Positions 1 to 7,966 of a stretch of DNA of 64,000 bases are shown here, piece by piece. The notes under the pieces were generated by a model. It saw only the letters and a list, made by a program, of their open reading frames with translations. It searched no databases and was not told the DNA's origin. Source of the stretch: Rhodospirillales bacterium (lineage in GTDB: Bacteria > Pseudomonadota > Alphaproteobacteria > ATCC43930 > CGMCC-115725); contig JAQGID010000069.1 in assembly GCA_028291405.1 (NCBI GenBank), positions 1 through 64,000 of the forward strand, written 5' to 3'. The position numbers and the translations under genes were made by a program. Positions within the stretch are counted from its first letter, which is position 1. The number at the start of each line of letters is the position of its first letter.

Positions 1-69
1 CGCGCGTTGCAGCGGCTCATGGCGAAGGCAGAGCCCGCACGCACCAAACCAGCGAAAGGCAAGTTCTGA
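1..69 (+). CDS. C-terminal end of a probable ECF sigma factor (5' partial)
   Basis: The first frame of the window is open from base 1 to a TGA at 67-69 and gives 22 residues beginning RALQRLMAKA and ending in a basic tail. The R-A-L-x-R-L pattern is what usually follows the sigma region 4 helix-turn-helix in ECF sigma factors. Its stop overlaps the ATG of the next gene by one base (TGATG), so the two are translationally coupled. Because that next gene is an NrsF-type anti-sigma factor, an ECF sigma factor is the expected partner. Only the tail is visible, so the identification rests mainly on context. Confidence 0.55.
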   Translation, partial: RALQRLMAKAEPARTKPAKGKF

Positions 70-713
70 TGTCTTCGAGCGAAACCGACAGCCTAATCCA
101 GACCCTCGCCCGTCAGGCCGGAGCCGATCGCGACCGGACGCCCTTCGCTTTCGATCGGACTTTCCTGATCGCCGCGGCGCTGTCGCTCGCCGCCTCGGTC
201 GCGATGATGTCGGTCCTGGTCGGTCTTCGACCGGATCTGCTGGCCGTGGAGCAGCGCACGCCATTCGCCTTCAAGATCGCGAGCACGCTGTCGCTGGCCT
301 GCGGCGGGTTTTTTCTCGCGCGCCGCGCCGTCCGGCCGGGCAGCGCCGGCCTGTCGCTCTTGGCCCTGCTGCCGGGCGTGCTTCTGCTGGCGTTCCGCGG
401 TGCGACCGACCGATCGGGACTGCCGGTCATGGGGCACTCGGACGTCTCCGCGGCCGTCTGCGTCGGCACGATCCTGATGGTGTCGATGCCCGCGCTGTGG
501 CTGATCCTGCGCGTGCTCCGGACCGGCGCCGCCACCCGTCCGGGGATCGCCGGCGCGCTCGCGGGACTGCTCTCGGGAGCCTTGGGCGCGGCCGCCTATT
601 CGCTCGGCTGCACCAATGATGCCGGGCTCTTCGTCGCGATCTGGTATTCCGCCGCCATCTTGATCATGACCGGTCTGGGCGCCGCGATCGGCCGCCGCGT
701 GCTGGCGTGGTAG
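69..713 (+). CDS. nrsF: NrsF-family (DUF1109) membrane anti-sigma factor
   Basis: This 214-residue protein has a short cytoplasmic N-terminus (MSSSETDSLIQTLARQAG) followed by six hydrophobic segments at about residues 31-52, 66-84, 90-108, 126-148, 158-178 and 184-207. That is the usual size and topology of NrsF/DUF1109 proteins. Family-like features are the L-R-P-D-L stretch after the first segment and the LSGALGAAAY...C...FVAIWY region near the end. Members of the family hold an ECF sigma factor at the membrane until a stress signal is received. The start overlaps the stop of the upstream sigma-like frame by one base, supporting a sigma/anti-sigma pair. The signal sensed is not evident. Confidence 0.85.
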   Translation: MSSSETDSLIQTLARQAGADRDRTPFAFDRTFLIAAALSLAASVAMMSVLVGLRPDLLAVEQRTPFAFKIASTLSLACGGFFLARRAVRPGSAGLSLLALLPGVLLLAFRGATDRSGLPVMGHSDVSAAVCVGTILMVSMPALWLILRVLRTGAATRPGIAGALAGLLSGALGAAAYSLGCTNDAGLFVAIWYSAAILIMTGLGAAIGRRVLAW

Positions 714-725
714 CCGGGTGGTCTG

Positions 726-741
726 CTTCGGTCGACCGAAG
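726..741. repeat. 16-bp perfect palindrome downstream of the anti-sigma gene
   Basis: CTTCGGTCGACCGAAG reads the same on both strands and lies 12 bases after the nrsF stop. It could fold as a short hairpin ending transcription, but there is no T-run after it. The remaining bases up to about 997 show no convincing gene. Confidence 0.35.
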
Positions 742-997
742 AGGTCGCATGAGCCGACGGGCGAGAAACCCATCCGTTCGCGATTACATCCGACGATTAA
801 CGCCCGTTCTTCGGCGCCCCCCGCCATCACCTCGACTGTTATTATGGTATGGCTCGCCGACATCCCATGTCCGCTTCTGAGAGCTGCATCGCTCTGGCTG
901 AACGGCCGACATGGGCGAGAGCCGCCTGCTGGGGACCAGGTCCGCTCTTCCCAGCTGAGCAGCCGCCCCTTGACCCATTTGAGAACAGAATCGGTCG

Positions 998-1462
998 CTA
1001 GGGCATCGCCATGGGATCGAGCACGACGACGGGAATCTCGCGGCCGGCCGCCTTCTTCTGATAGTCCGTATAGGGCGTGAACAGCGCGGCCATCTGGTTC
1101 CAGGGCTTGGTTCGCTCGTCGCCGGTCGCGGTGCGCGCGGTCGCCCGCAACCGCTTGCTGCCGACTTGAACGTCGACGAGGGGATCGGCGACCAGGTTGC
1201 GGTACCAGCCGGGGTGGTCGGGCGCGCCGCCCTTGGAGGCGATGACGACGTAGCCGTCGCCTGTCGTGCCGTAGATCAGCGGGAAGATGAATTTCTCGCC
1301 GGAGCGGCGGCCGGTCGTGGTCAAGAGCAAGGTCGGGACGGGGCCGGAGGGATTGTTCGCGAAGATCATCATATGGCCGTCGGCGCCGTTGCTCGCCAAA
1401 TAGCGGGCGACGTGATCTTTGACCCAATCGGGAAGTTTGGCCGGGACTTTGGCGTCGGTCAT
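998..1462 (-). CDS. DDN/F420-type nitroreductase family protein
   Basis: The 154-residue protein (MTDAKVPAKLPDWV...) belongs to the nitroreductase/quinone reductase family PF04075, a split-barrel flavin or deazaflavin fold. Typical features are LLLTTTGRRSGEKFIFPLIYG, then V-V-I-A-S-K-G-G-A-P-D-H-P-G-W-Y-R-N-L, then a C-terminal Y..YQ..A.REIPVVVL segment. Length and motif order fit the full family domain. The start is the ATG at 1462 because CTGGAGA precedes it on the minus strand; the frame stays open upstream but that part is not family-like. Such proteins reduce nitro compounds or quinones with F420H2 or FMN, or bind haem-like ligands; the true substrate is unknown. It stands alone with no operon partner. 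Confidence 0.8.
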   Translation of the reverse strand: MTDAKVPAKLPDWVKDHVARYLASNGADGHMMIFANNPSGPVPTLLLTTTGRRSGEKFIFPLIYGTTGDGYVVIASKGGAPDHPGWYRNLVADPLVDVQVGSKRLRATARTATGDERTKPWNQMAALFTPYTDYQKKAAGREIPVVVLDPMAMP

Positions 1463-1975
1463 GGGCGAGTCTCCAGGGCGGGACTCATCAAGATCTAGTC
1501 GTGCGACGCGCGGCCGCAAGCCGCAACTCCTTCCGCTTCGCGCGTCCCGATACGTTTGCGTATTACAAAATATCCAAAAGATATAATATATGTCCGTAAC
1601 GACTTTTACGGAGATGTGGCGTGGCAGGTATTTCGAGTCAGACCGCCGGTCCGGCGCATTCAACGAATTTCCGGTTCCATATCATGAAAGGGCCTCCCAA
1701 GCCTCGCTACGAGCCCCACCTTTCGGCCGATGCCCGCCTGTATTTCGCCTGTTCTTTCAGGTACGCCTCGGCGGTCAGCCTAGAAAGTAGGCGCTCGGCC
1801 ACGTCGCCATTCAACCCGAATCGGATATATCGCGCGGGCGCTTGGCAGATCGCCCAGCCGTGATATTCTCCTCGGCAAGAATACGCGGCGGGCGGGGCAT
1901 TGTGGGCGATCGGTGTGGGACGTCCCGCATCGCGCCTTCCTCGTCCCGGCCGCCGGCTATCGGGAGGAGGACGCG
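1463..1975. other. 513-bp intergenic region with an AT-rich promoter-like patch
   Basis: No convincing gene is visible. Bases 1560-1595 are strikingly AT-rich for this genome and contain TATAATATAT, so a promoter for the leftward nitroreductase gene or the rightward ThDP-enzyme gene is likely here. No clear -35/-10 pair with normal spacing could be assigned. A minus-strand frame ending at 1707 is open for about 50 codons but has no start codon near it. Confidence 0.4.
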
Positions 1976-3868
1976 ATGAAGGAGCTGATCCGTCAATACA
2001 TCGATCAGGGGATTTCCCGTCGCAAGCTGATGACCGGCCTCAGCGCCGTCGGCCTCAGCACCGTCGCCGCCAAGTCGATCGCGCAGTCGCTGGCGCCGGT
2101 CGCCGGCGTCGTTCCCACGTCGCCGCCGGCCGGGGCGATGCGCGAGATGAAGGGGACGGGCGGGGCGCTCTTCGTGCAGCAGCTCAAGGCGGCCGGCGTC
2201 GAGTACATCTTCTTCAACCCCTCGACCGGCGACGCACCGATCTACGACGCGCTGGTCGACGAGCCTGCCATTCACCTCGTCAAGGGCGTCCAGGAAGGCG
2301 CCGTCGTCGCCATGGCCGACGGCTATGCCCGCGCGTCGGGAAAGACCGCCGTCGTCGTCGTGCCGAACATCGGCCTGCCGAACGCGATGACGCAGATGGT
2401 CAATACCTTCAAGGACCGTATCCCGCTGCTCGTCGTCGTCGCCGCCTTCGGCCAGGACCAATTGGGCCGCGACGGGCCGCAGGACTACGAGCACCAGGAG
2501 GTGATGGTCCAGCCCATCACTAAATGGTATTGGCAGGCGAACAGCGCCGCCGGTATTCCCGAGACGACGCGGCGGGCCCTCAAATTCGCCGCGACGGCGC
2601 CGGCCGGGCCGGTCTTCCTCGCGATCCCCGACAATCTCCTCCGCATGGAGGCGACCGCCACCATCATGGATCAGGCGCTGTTCGACGTGCCGATGCGGCT
2701 GCGGCCCGATGCCAAGGACGTCGAGGCGGTGGCGCGGCTGCTGATCGAGGCGAAGAACCCGATGATGTCGATCGGCGACGAGGTGACGCTGGCGCATGGC
2801 GAGGCCGAGGCGCTCGAGCTCGCCGAACTGCTCGGCCTGCCGGTCGCCGGCCAGGCCGAGTTCGGCACCTGGTCCAAGCCCTTCCCGACGCGCAGCCCGC
2901 TCTACCTCGGCACGGTGCTGGCGACGATGCGCTTCCCCGGCCAGATCGACGTCCACCTCAACCTCGGCAACCAGTACGGCGAAAAGGCGGCGCCCGGGAA
3001 AAAGCTGATCTCGATCCGCCGCGACCCGACGAGCCTGGCGCGCGTCACCCCGGTCGACATGGGCATCGTCGCCGATCCCAAGCTCGCCGCCGCCGATCTC
3101 GTCGCGGCGGTCAAGAGCATCGCGACCAAGGAGCGGCTGAAGCAGATCGCCGACGACCGCGGCGGCCGCGTCCGCACCTATACGAAAGGCATGTGGGATT
3201 TGCGCGGCAAGATCGCCCAGGACCTCTCCGACGGCGCGCCGATCCGCATGGAGCGGCTCGGCGTCGAGCTCGAGAAGGGGCTGGAGAAAGACACGCTCTA
3301 CGTCGCCGACGTCGATTCCGGCAAGACGCTGGAGCCCTTCATGGGATTCGGCGGCGCCGACAAGACCTATATCGGGACGGGGCCGAACGTTCTCGGCTGG
3401 GGCATGGCCGGCGGCTTCGGCGCCAAGCTGGCGCATCCCGACAAGCCGGTCGTCGCGGTCGTCGGCGACGGCAGCTTCCTCTTCAGCGGCCCGGCGCCGC
3501 TGTGGTCGATCGCGCGCTACAAGGCGCCGATCACCGTCATGGTGCTGAACAACCAGAGCTACAACAACGAGCGCAACCGCATCTGGACCTTCGGCGGCGG
3601 GGCGCAATTCAAGACCGGTCGCGACATGACCTGCTACAACGGCAGCCCCGACGTCGACTTCACCAAGACGGCGGCGGCGTATGGCGTCGAGGGCGAGACG
3701 GTCAAGGAGCCGGGGCAGATCCAGGCGGCGCTCGCCCGCGCCAAGGCCGCCAATGTCGACGGGCGGCCGTACTTTCTCGAGTTCCACATCCAGCGCGACG
3801 GCGTCGGCGCCGCCTCGGAATGGCACCCGCCGCTGTCGATCGCCAGCCTCCGCACGAGGAAGGTCTGA
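1976..3868 (+). CDS. Tat-exported thiamine-diphosphate-dependent enzyme
   Basis: This 630-residue protein has the three-domain layout of acetolactate synthase/benzoylformate decarboxylase-type enzymes. The Pyr domain carries the conserved activating glutamate (E107, in VQEGAVVAMADGYA). The PP domain has the cofactor motif GDGS at 497-500, with NN at 525-526, the normal spacing. Unusually, residues 14-19 read SRRKLM followed by a hydrophobic stretch (GLSAVGLSTVAA), a twin-arginine export signal. The enzyme would therefore be folded with cofactor in the cytoplasm and moved to the periplasm. The start at 1976 is preceded by GGGAGGAGG. The gene is followed after 2 bases by a secreted dihaem cytochrome c, suggesting oxidative decarboxylation or another 2-oxo acid reaction with electrons passed to haem. 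The substrate is unknown. Confidence 0.85.
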   Translation: MKELIRQYIDQGISRRKLMTGLSAVGLSTVAAKSIAQSLAPVAGVVPTSPPAGAMREMKGTGGALFVQQLKAAGVEYIFFNPSTGDAPIYDALVDEPAIHLVKGVQEGAVVAMADGYARASGKTAVVVVPNIGLPNAMTQMVNTFKDRIPLLVVVAAFGQDQLGRDGPQDYEHQEVMVQPITKWYWQANSAAGIPETTRRALKFAATAPAGPVFLAIPDNLLRMEATATIMDQALFDVPMRLRPDAKDVEAVARLLIEAKNPMMSIGDEVTLAHGEAEALELAELLGLPVAGQAEFGTWSKPFPTRSPLYLGTVLATMRFPGQIDVHLNLGNQYGEKAAPGKKLISIRRDPTSLARVTPVDMGIVADPKLAAADLVAAVKSIATKERLKQIADDRGGRVRTYTKGMWDLRGKIAQDLSDGAPIRMERLGVELEKGLEKDTLYVADVDSGKTLEPFMGFGGADKTYIGTGPNVLGWGMAGGFGAKLAHPDKPVVAVVGDGSFLFSGPAPLWSIARYKAPITVMVLNNQSYNNERNRIWTFGGGAQFKTGRDMTCYNGSPDVDFTKTAAAYGVEGETVKEPGQIQAALARAKAANVDGRPYFLEFHIQRDGVGAASEWHPPLSIASLRTRKV

Positions 3869-3870
3869 TC

Positions 3871-4386
3871 ATGCGCCGCTTCATCCTCATCGGCGCTGCC
3901 GCCGCGCTTGTGCTCGTCGCGGCCCCGCTCGCTGCCCAGCCGGTCGTCCAGCTGCCGGAGGGGGAGGGCCGCGACGTGGTCGCGACCGCCTGCTCGCAGT
4001 GCCATGCGCTAACCGCCATCACCCAGCTGCGGCAAGGGGAGCAGGCCTGGCGCTATCAGGTTTACGACATGGTCCTGCGCGGCGCCCAGATCGCGCCCTC
4101 CGAGATCGACGGGACCGTGAAGTACCTCGCGGCGAGCTTCGGCCCCGGCGTGCCGTTCCCCGGTCCGCCCGCCGCGCCGGTGACGCTGCCCGACGGCGCC
4201 GGCAAGGAGCTGGTCGAGGGCGGCTGCGCCCTCTGCCACGGGCTCGACCGCGTCGTCGCCGCCAAGCGCAGCAAGGGCGAGTGGAACGGCATCGTCAAGC
4301 GCATGGTCTTCTTCGGCGCGCCGCTGGCGCCGGACCAGGCGACGACGATCGCCGCCTATCTCGACAGCAAGTTCGGTGCCGACTGA
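3871..4386 (+). CDS. Secreted dihaem cytochrome c
   Basis: The 171-residue protein begins with a cleavable signal peptide (MRRFILIGAAAALVLVAAPLAAQ) and contains two c-type haem sites, C41-SQ-C44-H45 and C119-AL-C122-H123, each in a half of about 80 residues. The halves look like tandem copies of a small class I cytochrome domain. It starts two bases after the stop of the Tat-exported ThDP enzyme, so the two are co-transcribed and would meet in the periplasm. The simplest reading is that it accepts electrons from that enzyme and hands them to the respiratory chain; this is inference from context. The last 31 bases overlap the end of the ogt gene on the other strand. Confidence 0.88.
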   Translation: MRRFILIGAAAALVLVAAPLAAQPVVQLPEGEGRDVVATACSQCHALTAITQLRQGEQAWRYQVYDMVLRGAQIAPSEIDGTVKYLAASFGPGVPFPGPPAAPVTLPDGAGKELVEGGCALCHGLDRVVAAKRSKGEWNGIVKRMVFFGAPLAPDQATTIAAYLDSKFGAD

Positions 4387-4907
4387 TGAGCGCTGCTCTC
4401 GTGCGCCAGCAGCCACCGCTTGCGCTCGAGACCGCCGCCATAGCCGGTGAGCGAGCCGTCCGCGCCGATCACGCGGTGGCAGGGGACGACGATCCCGACC
4501 GGGTTGGCGCCGTTGGCATGGCCGATGGCGCGCACCGCCGTCGGGCGTCCGATGCTGGCGGCGAGCGACGTGTAGGTGACCGTCCGCCCGGCCGGGACGC
4601 GGCGCAGCGCCTCCCAGACGCGGCGTTGAAACGCCGTCCCGCCGGTCGCGACTGGAATGCGCTCGATCGCCGCGAGATCGCCGCCGAGATAGTCCGCGAG
4701 CGCCTCGCGGATCGGCGCCGCGACGCGGCCACGGGTGAGGCTGACCGTCGCCCCGCCATAGTGACGGCGGAAGAGAACCAGCATCCGGCTTTCATGATCT
4801 TCCCAGTCGAGCGCTCGCAGCCTGCCGTCGGCGTCGGCGACGACGAGCATGCCGCCGACCGGCGTCAGCAGAGTTTCCATGGTGAATGTCAGAAGTTCGG
4901 TCGACAT
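4356..4907 (-). CDS. ogt: Methylated-DNA--[protein]-cysteine S-methyltransferase
   Basis: The 183-residue protein carries the active-site motif V-P-C143-H-R-V-I-G, preceded by the helix-turn-helix and arginine-finger region (FQRRVWEALRRVPAGRTVTYTSLA...RAIGHANGANP). It transfers alkyl groups from O6-alkylguanine in DNA to its own cysteine, a single-turnover repair reaction. Length is normal for a free-standing Ogt/MGMT without an Ada N-domain. The start at 4907 is supported by GAGGAAC seven bases upstream. Its 3' end runs 31 bases into the cytochrome c gene, tail to tail. Confidence 0.93.
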   Translation of the reverse strand: MSTELLTFTMETLLTPVGGMLVVADADGRLRALDWEDHESRMLVLFRRHYGGATVSLTRGRVAAPIREALADYLGGDLAAIERIPVATGGTAFQRRVWEALRRVPAGRTVTYTSLAASIGRPTAVRAIGHANGANPVGIVVPCHRVIGADGSLTGYGGGLERKRWLLAHESSAHQSAPNLLSR

Positions 4908-5018
4908 CGGCGTTCCTCGTCAGCAATCGATGCCGCGAGGATGCCACGCCTGTCCGCTCGATTCTCTCCGGATTCGGACTCCGAATTGCGGCGGCGCCAA
5001 GCGGCCGATTGCGGCCGT

Positions 5019-6236
5019 CTAATGCGTGGTTTGGTGCACCATCGTGATCTCCGTCCCGGTGCGCGCCGATTCGAGGATCGCGAAGCAGACCTCCAGCGTC
5101 GCCAGGCCCCAGGCGCCGTCGTGAAACGGCGCCCGCCCAGTGACGATGGCATTGTACATCTCGGTGAGCTCGGCGATCCGTCCGCCCTGGGACTGCGCCA
5201 CGGCGATCTCGCGCCTGCCGTCCTTGTCGTAAACGTAGAGGCCGCCAGCCGATTGGCGGATGGTCGCATCCTCGCAGCTGACGACGATCAAGCCGAAGAA
5301 CGGCTGGTGCGGGTGCTGCTTGGCGGCCCAGCTGTTCTCGAGCCTGCCGGCCGTAGCGCCCCCATAGCGGCCTGCCTCCTTGCCTTGGGCAAGTACGGCG
5401 TCGCGCTCGGCCGGCGGACGGCCCATCAGATCGAGGAATTCCCGGCGTCGCCGCGGCGCCGATTGCCGGTCCCGGTCGTCGCCGCCCTCGCCGACCCAGT
5501 CGAACAGCTCGGCCGTGTCGAACAGGCTGCGCCCGTCATAGACCAGCGTCACCGGGACGCGCTCTGCAAGCTCGAGATAGCAGACGTAGCCGCCCGTAAC
5601 CCCTGTGACAGCGTCGGGGATCGTCGTCGCACGGACGCTCCGCACCGTTCCGCCGCCGATCTGCCGCACGATGTCGACGTGATGCGGCCCCTGGTTGAGT
5701 ACCGGTCCGTGCGTCGTCACCAGCTCGGCCATCTGCCGCGGCCGGTGATTGAATTCGTTGAAGTTCCAGCAATTGATCGCGCGCAGCGGCCCCAGCTCGC
5801 CACCGGCGACCAGTTCGGCGATCTTGCGGATCGGCGCATCGAAGCTGTGGGTATGGCCGGCGAGCAGCCGAACCCCGCCGCGCTCGGCAGCCTCGACGAT
5901 CGCGACGGCGTCGGCGAGGCTGAGCGCCATCGGCTTTTCGACGATGACGTGCTTGCCCCCCTGCGCCGCCAGCGTCGCGTGCTCGCGATGCATCTCGGCC
6001 GGGGTGGCGACGTAGACGACGTCGATGTCGGGACTGCGACAGAGCTCGGCGGCGTCCGCGAAGACCGCGCCGCCGAATTCCTCATGGAACCGCTGGCGTG
6101 CATGCGCCCGCGGGTCAGCTGCGGCGGCGATCGTCCAGGGCAGGCCCGGCGCCGCCTTGATATCGTCGAGCACCATCGCACCGGCTTGGCCCAGCCCGAT
6201 GATGCCGAGCCGCAAGCGCCGTGCGTCGCCTGCCAT
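5019..6236 (-). CDS. Gfo/Idh/MocA-family NAD(P)-dependent oxidoreductase
   Basis: The 405-residue protein opens with a Rossmann motif (LGIIGLGQAG, about residues 10-19), has the family E-K-P-M-A signature after a VIV strand near residue 100, and then a GFO_IDH_MocA C-terminal domain (HTHSFDAPIRKIAELV, NQGPHHVDIVRQIGG). The pattern and length are closest to Pht4-like dihydrodiol dehydrogenases, but the substrate cannot be read from the sequence and a sugar or cyclitol substrate is equally possible. It starts 9 bases after the stop of the DUF6481 gene, so the two are probably co-transcribed. An amidohydrolase and an ABC importer upstream on the same strand hint at a catabolic locus. Confidence 0.85.
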   Translation of the reverse strand: MAGDARRLRLGIIGLGQAGAMVLDDIKAAPGLPWTIAAAADPRAHARQRFHEEFGGAVFADAAELCRSPDIDVVYVATPAEMHREHATLAAQGGKHVIVEKPMALSLADAVAIVEAAERGGVRLLAGHTHSFDAPIRKIAELVAGGELGPLRAINCWNFNEFNHRPRQMAELVTTHGPVLNQGPHHVDIVRQIGGGTVRSVRATTIPDAVTGVTGGYVCYLELAERVPVTLVYDGRSLFDTAELFDWVGEGGDDRDRQSAPRRRREFLDLMGRPPAERDAVLAQGKEAGRYGGATAGRLENSWAAKQHPHQPFFGLIVVSCEDATIRQSAGGLYVYDKDGRREIAVAQSQGGRIAELTEMYNAIVTGRAPFHDGAWGLATLEVCFAILESARTGTEITMVHQTTH

Positions 6237-6245
6237 CTGTGTCGC

Positions 6246-6644
6246 TTACTTCCGCGCCTTGCGGGCGGCGTAGCGTGCGTCGCGGGCGGCTTTCTGCTCG
6301 CGCTCGCGCTCGATCTGGCGCAGCGCCTCGGCCTCGCGGGCGGCTTCGCGGGCGATTTCCTCTTCCTTGAGCGCGATGGCGCGGGCCTCTTCCTCGGCCT
6401 TGAGCCTGGCTTCTTCGGCAGCGCGCTCGGCGGCTGCGACCGCCTCGGCAGCGTCGCGGGCGGCCTTGCGCTCGGCGGCGCGCGCCTCGCGGGCAGCGAG
6501 CGCGGCGGCGCGTGCCGCCCGCCGCTCGGCCAATGCCGGGTCGTCGGCGGCCGGCTTCGCGAGGAATTTCTCCAGCGCGGCCTTCTTCGCCTTCGCGGCG
6601 GCGTTCAACCGGTCGGCGAAATTCGTGTCCTGAAACTTGGCCAT
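6246..6644 (-). CDS. DUF6481-like charged alpha-helical protein
   Basis: The 132-residue protein starts MAKFQDTNFADRLNAAAKAKKAALEKF, the N-terminal signature of DUF6481 proteins, and continues as an uninterrupted Ala/Arg/Glu-rich helix (AEAVAAAERAAEEARLKAEEEARAI...) to the C-terminus. It is predicted to be a long single helix or coiled coil, soluble, with no signal peptide. Function is unknown; small proteins of this kind are common in alphaproteobacteria. The ATG at 6644 was chosen because the family motif begins there, although the frame is open seven codons further. It lies 9 bases before the Gfo/Idh/MocA gene. Confidence 0.75.
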   Translation of the reverse strand: MAKFQDTNFADRLNAAAKAKKAALEKFLAKPAADDPALAERRAARAAALAAREARAAERKAARDAAEAVAAAERAAEEARLKAEEEARAIALKEEEIAREAAREAEALRQIEREREQKAARDARYAARKARK

Positions 6645-6790
6645 CGAGCGTCGGTGCCTATGCAATGATCGAGGGCAGCGGTTGTAACGGTCGGAGCCTC
6701 CAAGTTCAAGCGCGCACCGCTGCGGCCTTCAGGCAAACGAAGGGGACCGCGACGCCCAGGTCACGGCCCCCGACGAACTTCGCAGCGGAA

Positions 6791-7825
6791 TCAGACCAGT
6801 GCGGGCTCGCGCTTGGACTGGGCGGTCTCGACCGGGTCACGCAGATTGAGGATGCGGCGCGCGTTGCCGTAGAGGATCTTTTCCTGGTCCGCCTGCGCCA
6901 GGCCGATCTCGGCGAAGTACTTCAGCGCCGCCGCCGGGCTCCAACAGGGATAGTCGCTGCCATACATGACGTGATCGACGCCGTAGTATTCGACCGCGAA
7001 TTTCATGCCCAGCATGTGCGGCGAAACGGTATCGGTATACATCCGCTTGATGTAGGTGCTCGGCGGATGGGGCAGCTTCGCCTTGCCCGAGTTCTTGTCC
7101 ATGCGGCCGGACTGGTAGGGCAGTGCCCCGCCGGTATGCGACATGACGATCTTCAGCTCAGGATGGCGCTCCATGATGCCGGAGAGCACCATCCGATAGG
7201 CCGAGACGCTGACGTCGATGACGCGGCCGAGGCTGAGGTAGAGCGCCCCGTCGTAGCCGTCGAGGATATCGGTGAAGACGGCGTCGGTCGGATGCATGAA
7301 CATCGGGATGCCCAGCGCCTCGACGCGGTCGTAGAACGGTTCCAGCCGCGGGTCGTCGATCCGGCCGCCCTGGCCGACGCTGCCGGGCAGATTGATGCCC
7401 ATCAGCCCGAGCTTGTCGACCGCGTGGTCCATCACCTCGATCGCGATCTTGGTATCGACCAGCGGCACTGCCGCGCTCGCCCAGAGCCGCCCCGGGTATT
7501 TCTTCTGCGCCCCGGCCATCTCCTCGTTCCACAGCATCGCCGCATCGCGGCCCTCTTCGGCCGGCAGATCGGAGAAATGCACGGAGAACGGTCCGATCGA
7601 GCAGACGACGTCGACCTGATGGCCGAGACCGTCCATGTGCTCGAGCTGCTTGTCGAGGTCGAACCACTCGGCGCCGGCGCGGAACCGCGCATCGTCGCCG
7701 GCCTGGCGCCAATAGTTATAGCCGCCGTCGGCATTGCGCTCGGCTCGCGGATACCCTTTGCGGGTGCAGAGCTGCTCGAAGACCGACCTCGGCCACCAAT
7801 GGAAGTGGGAATCGATGATGCGCAT
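6791..7825 (-). CDS. Amidohydrolase-related (ACMSD-like) metal-dependent decarboxylase/hydrolase
   Basis: This 344-residue TIM-barrel protein belongs to amidohydrolase_2 (PF04909). It begins MRIIDSHFHWWP, giving the first two metal ligands H7 and H9. Further ligands lie in MFMHPTD and MSHTGG, and the conserved aspartate is in YGSDYP near the C-terminus. Relatives include aminocarboxymuconate-semialdehyde decarboxylase, gamma-resorcylate decarboxylase and 2-pyrone-4,6-dicarboxylate hydrolase. The start has a good ribosome site (TAGGAGA). It follows the ABC permease gene by 141 bases on the same strand, so it may process the imported compound, likely an aromatic or dicarboxylic acid. That link is inferred. 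Confidence 0.85.
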   Translation of the reverse strand: MRIIDSHFHWWPRSVFEQLCTRKGYPRAERNADGGYNYWRQAGDDARFRAGAEWFDLDKQLEHMDGLGHQVDVVCSIGPFSVHFSDLPAEEGRDAAMLWNEEMAGAQKKYPGRLWASAAVPLVDTKIAIEVMDHAVDKLGLMGINLPGSVGQGGRIDDPRLEPFYDRVEALGIPMFMHPTDAVFTDILDGYDGALYLSLGRVIDVSVSAYRMVLSGIMERHPELKIVMSHTGGALPYQSGRMDKNSGKAKLPHPPSTYIKRMYTDTVSPHMLGMKFAVEYYGVDHVMYGSDYPCWSPAAALKYFAEIGLAQADQEKILYGNARRILNLRDPVETAQSKREPALV

Positions 7826-7966
7826 GTCGGTCTCCTACCGGTTCGGCCTGTCTTATTACGGCAGGCGCACGCGTCGGGTGCGGGACCCGAATATCCAACA
7901 AGTCTACGGAGCGGCCCGATCCGGGTCAACCTGCCCGTCACACTGCGCGGCGCGGAGCGACAGGCC

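Noticed and set aside
718-1080. Plus-strand frame of 120 codons after nrsF
   Set aside because: No ribosome site or family-like motif, composition unlike neighbouring genes, and it overlaps the end of the nitroreductase gene.
1707-1900. Minus-strand open frame ending ...LTAEAYLKEQAKYRRASAERWGS
   Set aside because: It reads like a plausible helical C-terminus but has no start codon or ribosome site nearby and runs upstream into the antisense of the ThDP-enzyme gene.
1811-3826. Long minus-strand frame opposite the ThDP-enzyme gene
   Set aside because: Arg/Asp/His-rich shadow typical of high-GC antisense frames; the plus strand encodes an intact enzyme with all motifs.
6246-6644. Possible DNA repeat in the Ala/Glu/Arg-rich stretch
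   Set aside because: The repetition is codon-level low complexity of a single long helix, not a unit DNA repeat.
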